In this document: piece after piece, positions 6,836 through 12,338 of the stretch
How positions within the stretch are numbered: the stretch's first letter is position 1
How the letters are laid out: the number at the start of each line of letters is the position of its first letter
Source of the DNA: JBNKDD01 sp050288085
GTDB lineage: Bacteria > Chloroflexota > Anaerolineae > Aggregatilineales > UBA3940
Assembly: GCA_050288085.1 (NCBI GenBank)
Contig: JBNKDD010000140.1
Coordinates: 1-14,421, forward strand
Length of the DNA stretch: 14,421 bases
Reading direction: 5' to 3'
Translations under genes and position numbers: made by a program
The notes under the pieces: generated by a model
Told to the model about the DNA's origin: nothing
The model's database searches: none
The model's input: only the letters and a program-made list of their open reading frames with translations

Positions 6836-7222
6836 ATGAATGAGCTGCTTTACAAAGAATTAGCATATGAGGTGATTGGTGCAGCGATGGAAGTTCACCG
6901 AAATTTAGGGCCGGGTTTCCCAGAGGCCGTGTATCAGGCGGCACTTGAGATTGAGCTGCGCCACCGAGAAATCCCATTCATTGCCCAGCAGCACATTCAG
7001 GTCAACTATAAAGGAACTATGATCGCCGATTATTATCTTGATCTGGTTGTGGACAATAAGATCGATGTCGAGTTGAAAGCGGTCGCACAACTCGCACCGG
7101 TTCATCAATCCCAGGTGATATCTTATCTGAAAGCCAGTGGATTAAAGCTCGGCCTGCTGATCAACTTCGGAGAGACCAGCCTAAAGCACAAGAGAATCAT
7201 TTTATCAAAAATTAAAAATTAG
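6836..7222 (+). CDS. GxxExxY family protein (predicted PD-(D/E)XK-like fold)
   Basis: This 128-residue protein has the family's namesake motif G27-F-P-E30-A-V-Y33 in the context HRNLGPGFPEAVYQAAL. The downstream core, ADYYLDLVVDNKIDVELKAV, with E79-x-K81 and then HQSQVISYLKASGLKLGLLINF, is typical of the family and resembles a PD-(D/E)XK nuclease-like site. The length is normal and the gene is intact. GxxExxY proteins occur in many copies in environmental bacteria, and their role is unsettled. The TAG stop (7220-7222) lies inside the right inverted repeat. There is no obvious Shine-Dalgarno sequence before the ATG. The flanking AT-rich sequence contrasts with the surrounding operon and supports independent acquisition. 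Confidence 0.9.
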   Translation: MNELLYKELAYEVIGAAMEVHRNLGPGFPEAVYQAALEIELRHREIPFIAQQHIQVNYKGTMIADYYLDLVVDNKIDVELKAVAQLAPVHQSQVISYLKASGLKLGLLINFGETSLKHKRIILSKIKN

Positions 7223-7247
7223 AGTAATTAGCGTAATTCGTGGACTC
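7214..7247 (-). repeat. Right inverted repeat of GxxExxY element (34 nt)
   Basis: This is the partner of the arm at 6762-6795. It begins AAAAATTAG, containing the GxxExxY stop codon, and ends AATTCGTGGACTC. It lies 18 bases before the BatA-like start codon, so any ribosome binding site for that gene has to come from the short stretch 7248-7265. Confidence 0.85.
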
Positions 7248-7265
7248 ATTTACCTGGACTGAACT

Positions 7266-9182
7266 ATGAACTTTTTGACACCTGCTTTTCTGGCCCTGGC
7301 GGGCATTGCCGTACCGATCATATTGCTATATATGCTGCGTCTGCGCCGCCGCGAAGTCCCGATCAGCAGTACGCTGCTCTGGCAGCGCTTAATGAAGGAT
7401 CGTGAAGCAAATGCCCCCTGGCAAAAACTTCGCCGCAACCTGCTGTTGATCCTCCAACTGCTGATCCTGGCCGCATTAGTATTGGCGCTGGGCCGACCGT
7501 TCGTGCCGGTTCCGAGTGTGGCGGCGGGCAGTGTCGCTCTGTTGATCGACGCTTCGGCCAGTATGAACGCCACCGATATGCCGGGGGATCAATCCCGGTT
7601 TGAGGCCGCTCAGGACATCGCACGGCAGTTAGTGGGCGAATTAGCCGCCAACGAAGTCATGACGGTAATCGCCGCCGGGCCGACTCCCCAGGTGCTCACC
7701 CCGCCAACCAATGATCGGGCCGTCCTGCGGGAAGCAATCGGCCAGGCTAAGCCTTCTTCTGCAACGACCGATTGGGAAGCGGCACTGGCATTGGCGGGGG
7801 CCAGCATTGCCGGGCAGACAGATCCGACCATCATTATCCTATCTGACGGCGGCCTACCCGACGATCTACCGGCACTGCCTGCAGCAATCAGCTATATCGC
7901 CATTGGACGGTCTGCCGAGAATGTCGCCATCACGGCGCTGGCGACTCGCGCCCTGGATGATGTGCCACAGCTTTTCGCTGCCGTGACCAACTACAGCGAT
8001 CAGGATGCCGATGTCATTATCAGCTTTGAGGTGGATGGAGAGCTTCACTCCGCCGAATCGTTGAGCATCCCTGCCGGGCAGTCAGAAGACCTGACGATCA
8101 CCGATTTACCCGACACTGCCAACGTGATCCGGGCGGAACTATCCGCACCGGCTGAAGGCGGCTTAGACGATCAACTCGCACTGGATGACGTGGCTTATGC
8201 CGTTTATACACCACCTGCCACCGGGCAATTACTGCTGGTCACAGAAGGCAACCTGTTTTTAGAGCAGGTATTTGCTGCCGTGCCCACATTGGAGGGATTC
8301 CGTTCCCCGCCCGGCGAACTGCCAGAAACGCCCTTCGACCTGGTGATTCTCGATGGGTGGATTCCAGACGAACTGCCCAACACCAATCTACTGATCATCA
8401 ACCCACCGCAAACGAGCGAGTTGTTCACCGTCGCCGGGACATTTGAGGATACCCGTTTCCGCCAGCAAGCCGACGATCCGATCCTGTCGTTTGTCGATTT
8501 TGAGGATATCGCCGTGCGAGAAGCGGTGCTGGTACAGACCCCCGGCTGGGCTGAAACCCTGGTCGAGGCGGAAGGCGGGCCGCTCCTACTGGCGGGCACG
8601 ATTGGCTCGCGACGGGTAGCGATCTTGACCTTCGACCTGCATGCCTCGGACTTACCGCTAAAAATCTCCTACCCGATCCTGATGGCAAACCTGCTCGAAT
8701 GGTTTGCGCCCGCCCGTCCCTTCGATGCACCGGAAGGGCGGCAGCCCGGCGAGACTCTGGTGATCCGCCCACAGGCCGCCACCACCGATTACCGGATCAC
8801 CCAACCGAATGGCGAGGTGCTGAACTACAAAGTCGAGGAGGAGCCACTAACCTTCACATCAACCGGGCAGACCGGCGTGTACGATGTTCAGCTTCTCAAG
8901 GGGCCGGATATACAAAATGAATCGGCCTTCGCCGTGAATCTGTTCGCCCCGGTTGAGAGCAACATCACCCCGCGTGAGACGATCATGATCGGCGAGGCGG
9001 AGGTCACACGCGGCGAAGATACCGAACGCACCGGCGAGCGCGAGTTCTGGGCGATACTGGCAATCCTGGCAATTGTGATCCTGCTGATCGAATGGTGGGT
9101 CTATCACCGGGGCAGCATGCTGCCCGCCCGCTCACCGGATGGGCGGCGAGGGTTGTTGGCGTTTGGGCGGCGGGAACGGTAG
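7266..9182 (+). CDS. BatA-like membrane protein with vWA domain
   Basis: This 638-residue protein starts with a BatA-type N-terminal domain. It has a membrane helix at residues about 5-23 (TPAFLALAGIAVPIILLYML), the Arg-rich RLRRREVPISSTLLWQR, and a second helix at about 58-77 (NLLLILQLLILAALVLAL). The vWA domain follows from about residue 88, with the metal-binding motif DASAS (D95, S97, S99), TDWEAAL (T168) and ILSDGG (D194). Residues about 210-590 are extracytoplasmic beta-rich sequence, and a last membrane helix (FWAILAILAIVILLIEWWVY) precedes a short basic tail. Such proteins are membrane partners of MoxR. It is full length. It follows the GxxExxY element, and its ribosome binding site is poor (ACCTGGACTGAACT), so the insertion may have reduced its translation. 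Confidence 0.92.
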   Translation: MNFLTPAFLALAGIAVPIILLYMLRLRRREVPISSTLLWQRLMKDREANAPWQKLRRNLLLILQLLILAALVLALGRPFVPVPSVAAGSVALLIDASASMNATDMPGDQSRFEAAQDIARQLVGELAANEVMTVIAAGPTPQVLTPPTNDRAVLREAIGQAKPSSATTDWEAALALAGASIAGQTDPTIIILSDGGLPDDLPALPAAISYIAIGRSAENVAITALATRALDDVPQLFAAVTNYSDQDADVIISFEVDGELHSAESLSIPAGQSEDLTITDLPDTANVIRAELSAPAEGGLDDQLALDDVAYAVYTPPATGQLLLVTEGNLFLEQVFAAVPTLEGFRSPPGELPETPFDLVILDGWIPDELPNTNLLIINPPQTSELFTVAGTFEDTRFRQQADDPILSFVDFEDIAVREAVLVQTPGWAETLVEAEGGPLLLAGTIGSRRVAILTFDLHASDLPLKISYPILMANLLEWFAPARPFDAPEGRQPGETLVIRPQAATTDYRITQPNGEVLNYKVEEEPLTFTSTGQTGVYDVQLLKGPDIQNESAFAVNLFAPVESNITPRETIMIGEAEVTRGEDTERTGEREFWAILAILAIVILLIEWWVYHRGSMLPARSPDGRRGLLAFGRRER

Positions 9183-9221
9183 GGATACAGATTATCCGCT
9201 ATTGTTTGAGGGGAGCCTCCT

Positions 9222-9251
9222 CCGCGATTAAACATCGCGGTTATCGGCTCC
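9222..9251 (-). repeat. REP-like hairpin, left flank of transposase (read on minus strand)
   Basis: CCGCGAT and ATCGCGG form a 7-bp stem around TAAAC (9222-9240). Read on the minus strand, GGAG (9251-9248) lies 5' of the stem and the loop is GTTTA. The right-flank hairpin has the same loop and nearly the same stem in the opposite orientation. A 5' GGAG or GTAG next to a GC-rich hairpin is typical of REP sequences linked to RAYT transposases. Confidence 0.65.
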
Positions 9252-9272
9252 TGAAAGTATGTAGGCCGAGCA

Positions 9273-9680
9273 ATGAACCAGCCGGAATTGTTCGAATATT
9301 GCCATTACGTTTTCGGCACGAGAGAACGAAAACCTGTTTTTGGATGTCATGAATTAGAGGATGATCTACACAACTTCATCGTTGACATCGCAACAGAAAA
9401 GGGCTTTGATATTGATATCTTTGCCATTATGCCAGCCCACGTTCACCTATTGATTCGCCGCAGGTTATCCGACAGTCAAGGCTACATCATGAAGTCGATT
9501 AAGGGGATTTCATCTCGACGCATTTTTCAATCCGAGCCCTCATTGAAATTTGATATGGGGGCAAACAGGCTGTGGTCACGAGGATACTATGTTGAGGCGA
9601 TTCCACCCGAAAGACTCGAAGCGATACGTCAATATATCCGTGATCAGAAAAAGACATTGTTTGGTACTGAAGATAAGTAG
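9273..9680 (+). CDS. Y1 (HUH) transposase, RAYT/IS200-like
   Basis: This 135-residue protein has the hallmarks of the single-tyrosine HUH transposases. An N-terminal strand reads YCHYVFGTRERKPVF. The HUH motif is H56-V-H58 in IMPAHVHLLI. The stretch WSRGYYVEAI comes before the final helix RLEAIRQYIRDQKK, whose Y121 is the expected nucleophile. These enzymes cut and join single-stranded DNA at hairpin ends. There is no tnpB partner, and the gene is flanked by inverted REP-like hairpins. It is therefore more like a domesticated RAYT than an IS200/IS605 insertion sequence. The ATG at 9273 has no strong ribosome binding site. The protein is intact, although short. It stands apart from both the vWA operon and the hydrolase gene. 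Confidence 0.88.
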   Translation: MNQPELFEYCHYVFGTRERKPVFGCHELEDDLHNFIVDIATEKGFDIDIFAIMPAHVHLLIRRRLSDSQGYIMKSIKGISSRRIFQSEPSLKFDMGANRLWSRGYYVEAIPPERLEAIRQYIRDQKKTLFGTEDK

Positions 9681-9696
9681 CACCTATCGAGGAAAT

Positions 9697-9725
9697 GGAG
9701 CCGCGAAGTTTATTCGCGGCGGCTT
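9697..9725 (+). repeat. REP-like hairpin, right flank of transposase; may also terminate transcription
   Basis: GGAG (9697-9700) is directly followed by CCGCGAA, loop GTTTA and TTCGCGG (9701-9719). CGGC and TTTT come next. It mirrors the left hairpin in opposite orientation. The GC-rich stem followed by Ts could also act as an intrinsic terminator for the transposase gene. Confidence 0.65.
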
Positions 9726-9738
9726 TTAAAATATGGTA

Positions 9739-9768
9739 TTGATGAGCCTCTTTCACGATAAATATAAC
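9739..9768 (+). promoter_or_regulatory. Candidate promoter for lipoprotein hydrolase gene
   Basis: TTGATG (9739-9744) and TATAAC (9763-9768) are separated by 18 bp, resembling a sigma-70-type promoter (4/6 and 5/6 matches). It lies 41 bases before the ATG at 9810 and after the REP-like terminator hairpin, which fits an independent transcription unit. Confidence 0.35.
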
Positions 9769-9809
9769 GGCTATCGGCTAAGACAAGATAGCTACACGAA
9801 ATTAATTCA

Positions 9810-10850
9810 ATGAAAAAGATTGCACCACTTTTGATCCTCCTGGCGGCAGTCGCCTGCCAGCTTCAAGGCCAACTGCCCGGCATGGGCCCCAGTGGATTTT
9901 CGGGACGCTCGGCTCCCGGCCCCGTCTTGACCACCGTCCAGGTGGCCGGAACCGACGAGGTTTTCGAAGTCCCCGCCTACTCCGCCGAGGATTTGCTGCC
10001 CTTATTCACCTACGATCCCAATGAGCCGCTTGACGTAGAATCCATGATCTACCAGCAGTACCCAGACCTCACGATTTATGACGTGAGTTACGCCAGCACC
10101 GTCAACGGGCGAGTGACGGCTTACCTGATCATCCCGGCAGGTGATGGGCCATTCCCGGCGATCCTGTACCAGCATTGGGGTGGCGGTGACAAGTCGCAGT
10201 TCCTTGACGAAGCAATTATGATGGCGGAAAAAGGGGTGGCTTCGCTGCTGGTCGATGCGCCCTTTGCCCGTCCGGCTCAATGGAAACGCACCCCGACCAC
10301 CTTCAGCAGTGATCTCTCCAAGCTCGACCCACAATATGATCAAATCATCTATGTGCAAACGGTGGACGATCTGCGGCGCGGGGTCGATCTACTGTTAGAA
10401 CGCCCGGAGATTGATCCCACCCGGATCGCCTTCGTGGGGCACAGCTACGGCGCGACCTTCGGCGGCGTGCTGGCCGGGCTGGAGCCACGTATCCGGGCCT
10501 TTGTGCTGATGTCCGGGCTGCCCGGCTATTCGATCCTGTGGGGGACGGCGGACACACCCGGCGCAGTGACCTTCCGTGAAACGTTCAGCGAGGAAGAACA
10601 GGCCATCTACCACTCGATTACCGGCCCGATTGACCCAATTCACTATATTGGGCAGGCGCAGCCCTCAGCCGTGTTTTTCCAGTTCGGGTTGAATGATCCG
10701 GCAGTGCCGGGCTACCTCGCCCAGCTTTACTTCGATGCAGCCAGCGAGCCTAAACGGATCGAGTGGTACGACGCCGGTCATACGCTCGATGTACCCCAGG
10801 CCCAGACAGACCGGATCGAGTGGCTCATGGAACAACTTAAAGGCGGATAA
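9810..10850 (+). CDS. Lipoprotein alpha/beta hydrolase (dienelactone hydrolase / esterase type)
   Basis: This 346-residue protein starts MKKIAPLLILLAAVAC, a lipoprotein signal with lipobox AVAC and the lipidated Cys at residue 16. A Gly/Pro-rich spacer follows. The catalytic domain from about residue 85 shows the alpha/beta-hydrolase pattern: strand TAYLIIPAGDGPFPAILYQHWGGG with a possible oxyanion hole, then SLLVDAPFARP and the nucleophile elbow GHSYG with S212. The likely acid is D296 (FQFGLNDPAVPGY) and the base H324 (YDAGHTLD). The overall pattern resembles extracellular acyl- or acetyl-esterases of the dienelactone hydrolase or prolyl-oligopeptidase-like group; the substrate is unknown. 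Its last codons form the left arm of a terminator hairpin shared with the convergent gene. No obvious Shine-Dalgarno sequence precedes the ATG. Confidence 0.88.
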   Translation: MKKIAPLLILLAAVACQLQGQLPGMGPSGFSGRSAPGPVLTTVQVAGTDEVFEVPAYSAEDLLPLFTYDPNEPLDVESMIYQQYPDLTIYDVSYASTVNGRVTAYLIIPAGDGPFPAILYQHWGGGDKSQFLDEAIMMAEKGVASLLVDAPFARPAQWKRTPTTFSSDLSKLDPQYDQIIYVQTVDDLRRGVDLLLERPEIDPTRIAFVGHSYGATFGGVLAGLEPRIRAFVLMSGLPGYSILWGTADTPGAVTFRETFSEEEQAIYHSITGPIDPIHYIGQAQPSAVFFQFGLNDPAVPGYLAQLYFDAASEPKRIEWYDAGHTLDVPQAQTDRIEWLMEQLKGG

Positions 10851-10879
10851 GCTATATATCTCTATCCACCTTTAAGCTG
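10833..10879. terminator. Bidirectional terminator hairpin between convergent genes
   Basis: Arms 10836-10849 and 10863-10876 are reverse complements at 13 of 14 positions (CTTAAAGGCGGATA against CTTAAAGGTGGATA). They enclose a 13-nt AT-rich loop and extend a further two pairs beyond one mismatch. Both stop codons and the last four codons of both convergent genes lie in the arms, so the hairpin is symmetric for the two genes. Confidence 0.75.
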
Positions 10880-11248
10880 GCTGCGGGCAAAGGCCAGAGC
10901 CTCCTCAACAGCCTCAAACAGTTCGACATCGATCTCGCCATATTGAAACTGCTTTGCACCCTCGACAAAGAGTTTGAGCATTTTTCCGCTGCCAACAGCA
11001 ATCCCGCGGATACGGTCAGCAGGCAGCGTTGACCGGTCACGGAATGCTGAAGTCATGGTTCGGATAACCTTGGGGAAGTCAAATTCAACCTGGCTGATAT
11101 CATTGATGTAGTAGACGAATGGCAAATCACCTAACAATTCGGCGACCTCATGGTTCGCTTCTATGACATCTACAACCGGGTCATAAGGTTCAAAGTAAGT
11201 GGTGATAATAATCGGTTCACCGGGAAGTGTTTCTGTAGTGTGGGCCAT
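10862..11248 (-). CDS. Conserved-looking hypothetical protein, possibly SpoIIAA/STAS-like fold
   Basis: This 128-residue soluble protein is read on the minus strand from ATG at 11248, with AAGGG in the leader (GGGAAGGGAT directly before the ATG). The sequence alternates strands and helices: IIITTYFEPYDPVVDVIEANHEVAELL, then PFVYYINDIS, FDFPKVIRTMTSAF, IRGIAVGSGKMLKLFVEGA, and a final helix ELFEAVEEALAFARSQL. The strand-helix pattern with YYINDIS could fit a SpoIIAA/STAS-type fold, but I see no diagnostic motif and do not claim a function. It lies downstream of the CBM48 gene on the same strand, separated by a terminator-like hairpin, so it probably has its own promoter in the AT-rich 11249-11340 interval. 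Confidence 0.7.
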   Translation of the reverse strand: MAHTTETLPGEPIIITTYFEPYDPVVDVIEANHEVAELLGDLPFVYYINDISQVEFDFPKVIRTMTSAFRDRSTLPADRIRGIAVGSGKMLKLFVEGAKQFQYGEIDVELFEAVEEALAFARSQLKGG

Positions 11249-11348
11249 ATCCCTTCCCTACTGCTATATTAAAATAAATCCGCAGCTATTTTACCCAACA
11301 TCAGCCAGAATTAGAATTACAATACGATTAATCCACCCTTCAAAAACA

Positions 11349-11379
11349 AAACCGGGCAAGCCGCAAAGCCGCCCGGTTT
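11349..11379 (-). terminator. Intrinsic terminator downstream of CBM48 gene
   Basis: The 9-bp stem AAACCGGGC (11349-11357) and GCCCGGTTT (11371-11379) encloses a 13-nt loop. On the minus strand the hairpin is followed by a T-rich run (TTTTGTTTTTG), as expected for an intrinsic terminator. It lies 20 bases after the stop of the CBM48 gene. Confidence 0.8.
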
Positions 11380-11399
11380 AGCTCATTGAACGAATATCC

Positions 11400-11699
11400 C
11401 TATGTGACTACAACGGAGTTTTCTTCTCCATGTGGGTTGGGAGCATATCTATCCGCATCCCAGTCATTGTGCCAGTCGGAACCATTCACAAGGAAGCGAT
11501 ACTGATACTCGTGACCGGCATCCAACTTGATCTCGGCCTTCCACTGACCGCTCTTGAGCTGAGTCATGGGAATGCTCTTCCCGTTCCAGTTGTTGAAATC
11601 TCCGACCAGATAGGCCGTCTTTGCCTTGATCTCTCTCGGCAAGTAGAAACTGGCTTTGCACACCGTGTTCTTAGATATATAACGTTTAGAAACTGGCAT
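11400..11699 (-). CDS. Stand-alone CBM48 (glycogen-binding / isoamylase N-terminal) domain protein
   Basis: This 99-residue protein consists of essentially one CBM48 domain. CKASFYLPREIKAKTAYLVGDFNNWNG gives the conserved GDFNNW motif, then IPMTQLKSGQWKAEIKL, GHEYQYRFLVNGSDWHNDWDADRYAPNPHGEENSVV. The aromatic and acidic residues match the glycogen-binding pattern of isoamylase N-terminal and AMPK-beta domains. There is no catalytic domain and no signal peptide, so it is probably a cytoplasmic alpha-glucan-binding adaptor. The ATG at 11699 is preceded by a strong GAGGAGG ribosome binding site. A terminator follows at 11349-11379, making it a single-gene unit. It is divergent from the thioredoxin gene at 11853. 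Confidence 0.9.
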   Translation of the reverse strand: MPVSKRYISKNTVCKASFYLPREIKAKTAYLVGDFNNWNGKSIPMTQLKSGQWKAEIKLDAGHEYQYRFLVNGSDWHNDWDADRYAPNPHGEENSVVVT

Positions 11700-11780
11700 G
11701 GTAATCCTCCTCTTGAACTATCCAGATGGCGAATCCATGCGCTGCCCATGCTATACCAATTACATTGAAGACCCAGACAA

Positions 11781-11813
11781 CACATTACCAATGTGCTCTA
11801 AGGAAAGTATAAT
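11781..11813 (+). promoter_or_regulatory. Promoter of thioredoxin selenoprotein gene with overlapping inverted repeat
   Basis: TTACCA (11785-11790, 4/6 match to the -35 consensus) and a perfect TATAAT (11808-11813) are 17 bp apart. A 6-bp inverted repeat, CACATT-ACC-AATGTG (11781-11795), covers the -35 box and could be an operator. Transcription would start near 11820, about 33 bases before the GTG. Confidence 0.55.
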
Positions 11814-11852
11814 CACTGGAACGGCAGTTGCAAAAATCGAGGAAACCAAACC

Positions 11853-12338
11853 GTGTCGATTCTGAACCAATATTCTTATGTCGTCATGGCCGCAATGGGC
11901 GGATTGATACTCGCAGCGATGATCTGGCGGTGGAAAAATGCCCATCTGTATGTGCGGATCGGGTTGGGGGTTTTATTTGCAGCGGCGGCGATAGGGGTGG
12001 GATTTGCGCTCAATTTCTCAGCGGATACCCCCGATACCCCCGCCGAGGTGGAAGCCATCATCCACAACGGCCAGCCAACGGTAGTGCTGCTGTACTCCAA
12101 TTATTGAGCGGCCTGCAAAGCCTCAACAGTTGCCGTGCGCAACCTACAACGCGAACTTCGCAGCGACAACGTAGACGTACTCTTAATCAACATTCACACC
12201 GAAGTCGGTCAGGCGATGCTGGATCGATTTGCCTTTGAACTGACACCAACGTTTATTGTTTATGATGCCAGGGGATCGGAACTGTGGCGCGGCCATGCTG
12301 CCCCGGATGCCGATCTGGTCAGGGAGTTGGGTTTATGA
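11853..12338 (+). CDS. Membrane-anchored thioredoxin-like selenoprotein (UxxC), read through in-frame TGA
   Basis: A GTG at 11853, with GAGGA nine bases upstream, opens a frame to TGA at 12336-12338. It contains one internal TGA at 12105-12107 in the same frame. With this TGA read as selenocysteine the product has 161 residues. Two membrane helices (YVVMAAMGGLILAAMIW and YVRIGLGVLFAAAAIGVGFAL) are followed by a periplasmic thioredoxin fold. Strand QPTVVLLYSNY leads straight into U85-A-A-C88 and K-A-S, then helix VRNLQREL, strand VDVLLINIH, the cis-proline segment ELTPTFIVYD, and SELWRGHAAPDADLV. The TGA replaces exactly the first Cys of CxxC, and the sequence on both sides is well preserved. 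A hairpin suitable as a bacterial SECIS lies downstream. The alternatives are a nonsense mutation or a sequencing error. Conventional calling would give a truncated 84-aa protein and a second fragment starting at 12135. It overlaps the convergent SH3b gene by 6 bases. Confidence 0.75.
12105..12107 (+). other. In-frame TGA, predicted selenocysteine codon
   Basis: The codon series TAT TGA GCG GCC TGC gives Y-U-A-A-C. It occupies the N-terminal active-site position of the thioredoxin CxxC motif. The true stop, TGA at 12336, ends the protein normally at the end of the fold. Confidence 0.72.
12129..12143 (+). promoter_or_regulatory. Candidate bacterial SECIS hairpin
   Basis: GUUGC and GCAAC form a 5-bp stem around loop CGUGC, with G at loop position 2. 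The loop starts 27 bases after the last base of the UGA. Known bacterial SECIS hairpins have a small apical loop with a G in the first two positions, roughly 16-37 bases from the UGA; this one fits. The short stem is the weak point. Confidence 0.55.

Larger units (their letters stand above)
6762..7247. mobile_element. 486-bp insertion-like element: GxxExxY gene between 34-nt inverted repeats
   Basis: The unit consists of two 34-nt inverted ends that differ at only 4 positions, enclosing a single gene. It splits the otherwise closely spaced DUF58 and BatA-like genes. Target-site duplication is not evident. The ends could pair in RNA to form a long stem, removing the insert from the operon's structure. 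No transposase is encoded, so mobility would need a factor acting in trans, or the element is a relic. Confidence 0.6.

Noticed and set aside
9222..9725. Complete IS200/IS605 insertion sequence
   Set aside because: There is no tnpB, and the flanking hairpins are inverted relative to each other with GGAG, which fits a RAYT/REP arrangement better than IS200 ends.
12105..12107. The in-frame TGA as a simple nonsense mutation making a pseudogene
   Set aside because: It falls exactly on the active-site cysteine position, the downstream half is intact with conserved thioredoxin features, and a SECIS-like hairpin follows. It is not excluded without the genome's selenocysteine genes.
12135..12338. 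Separate 67-aa gene starting at GTG 12135
   Set aside because: It lacks the first strand and the active site of the thioredoxin fold, has no ribosome binding site, and is in frame with the upstream part; it is the second half of the selenoprotein.
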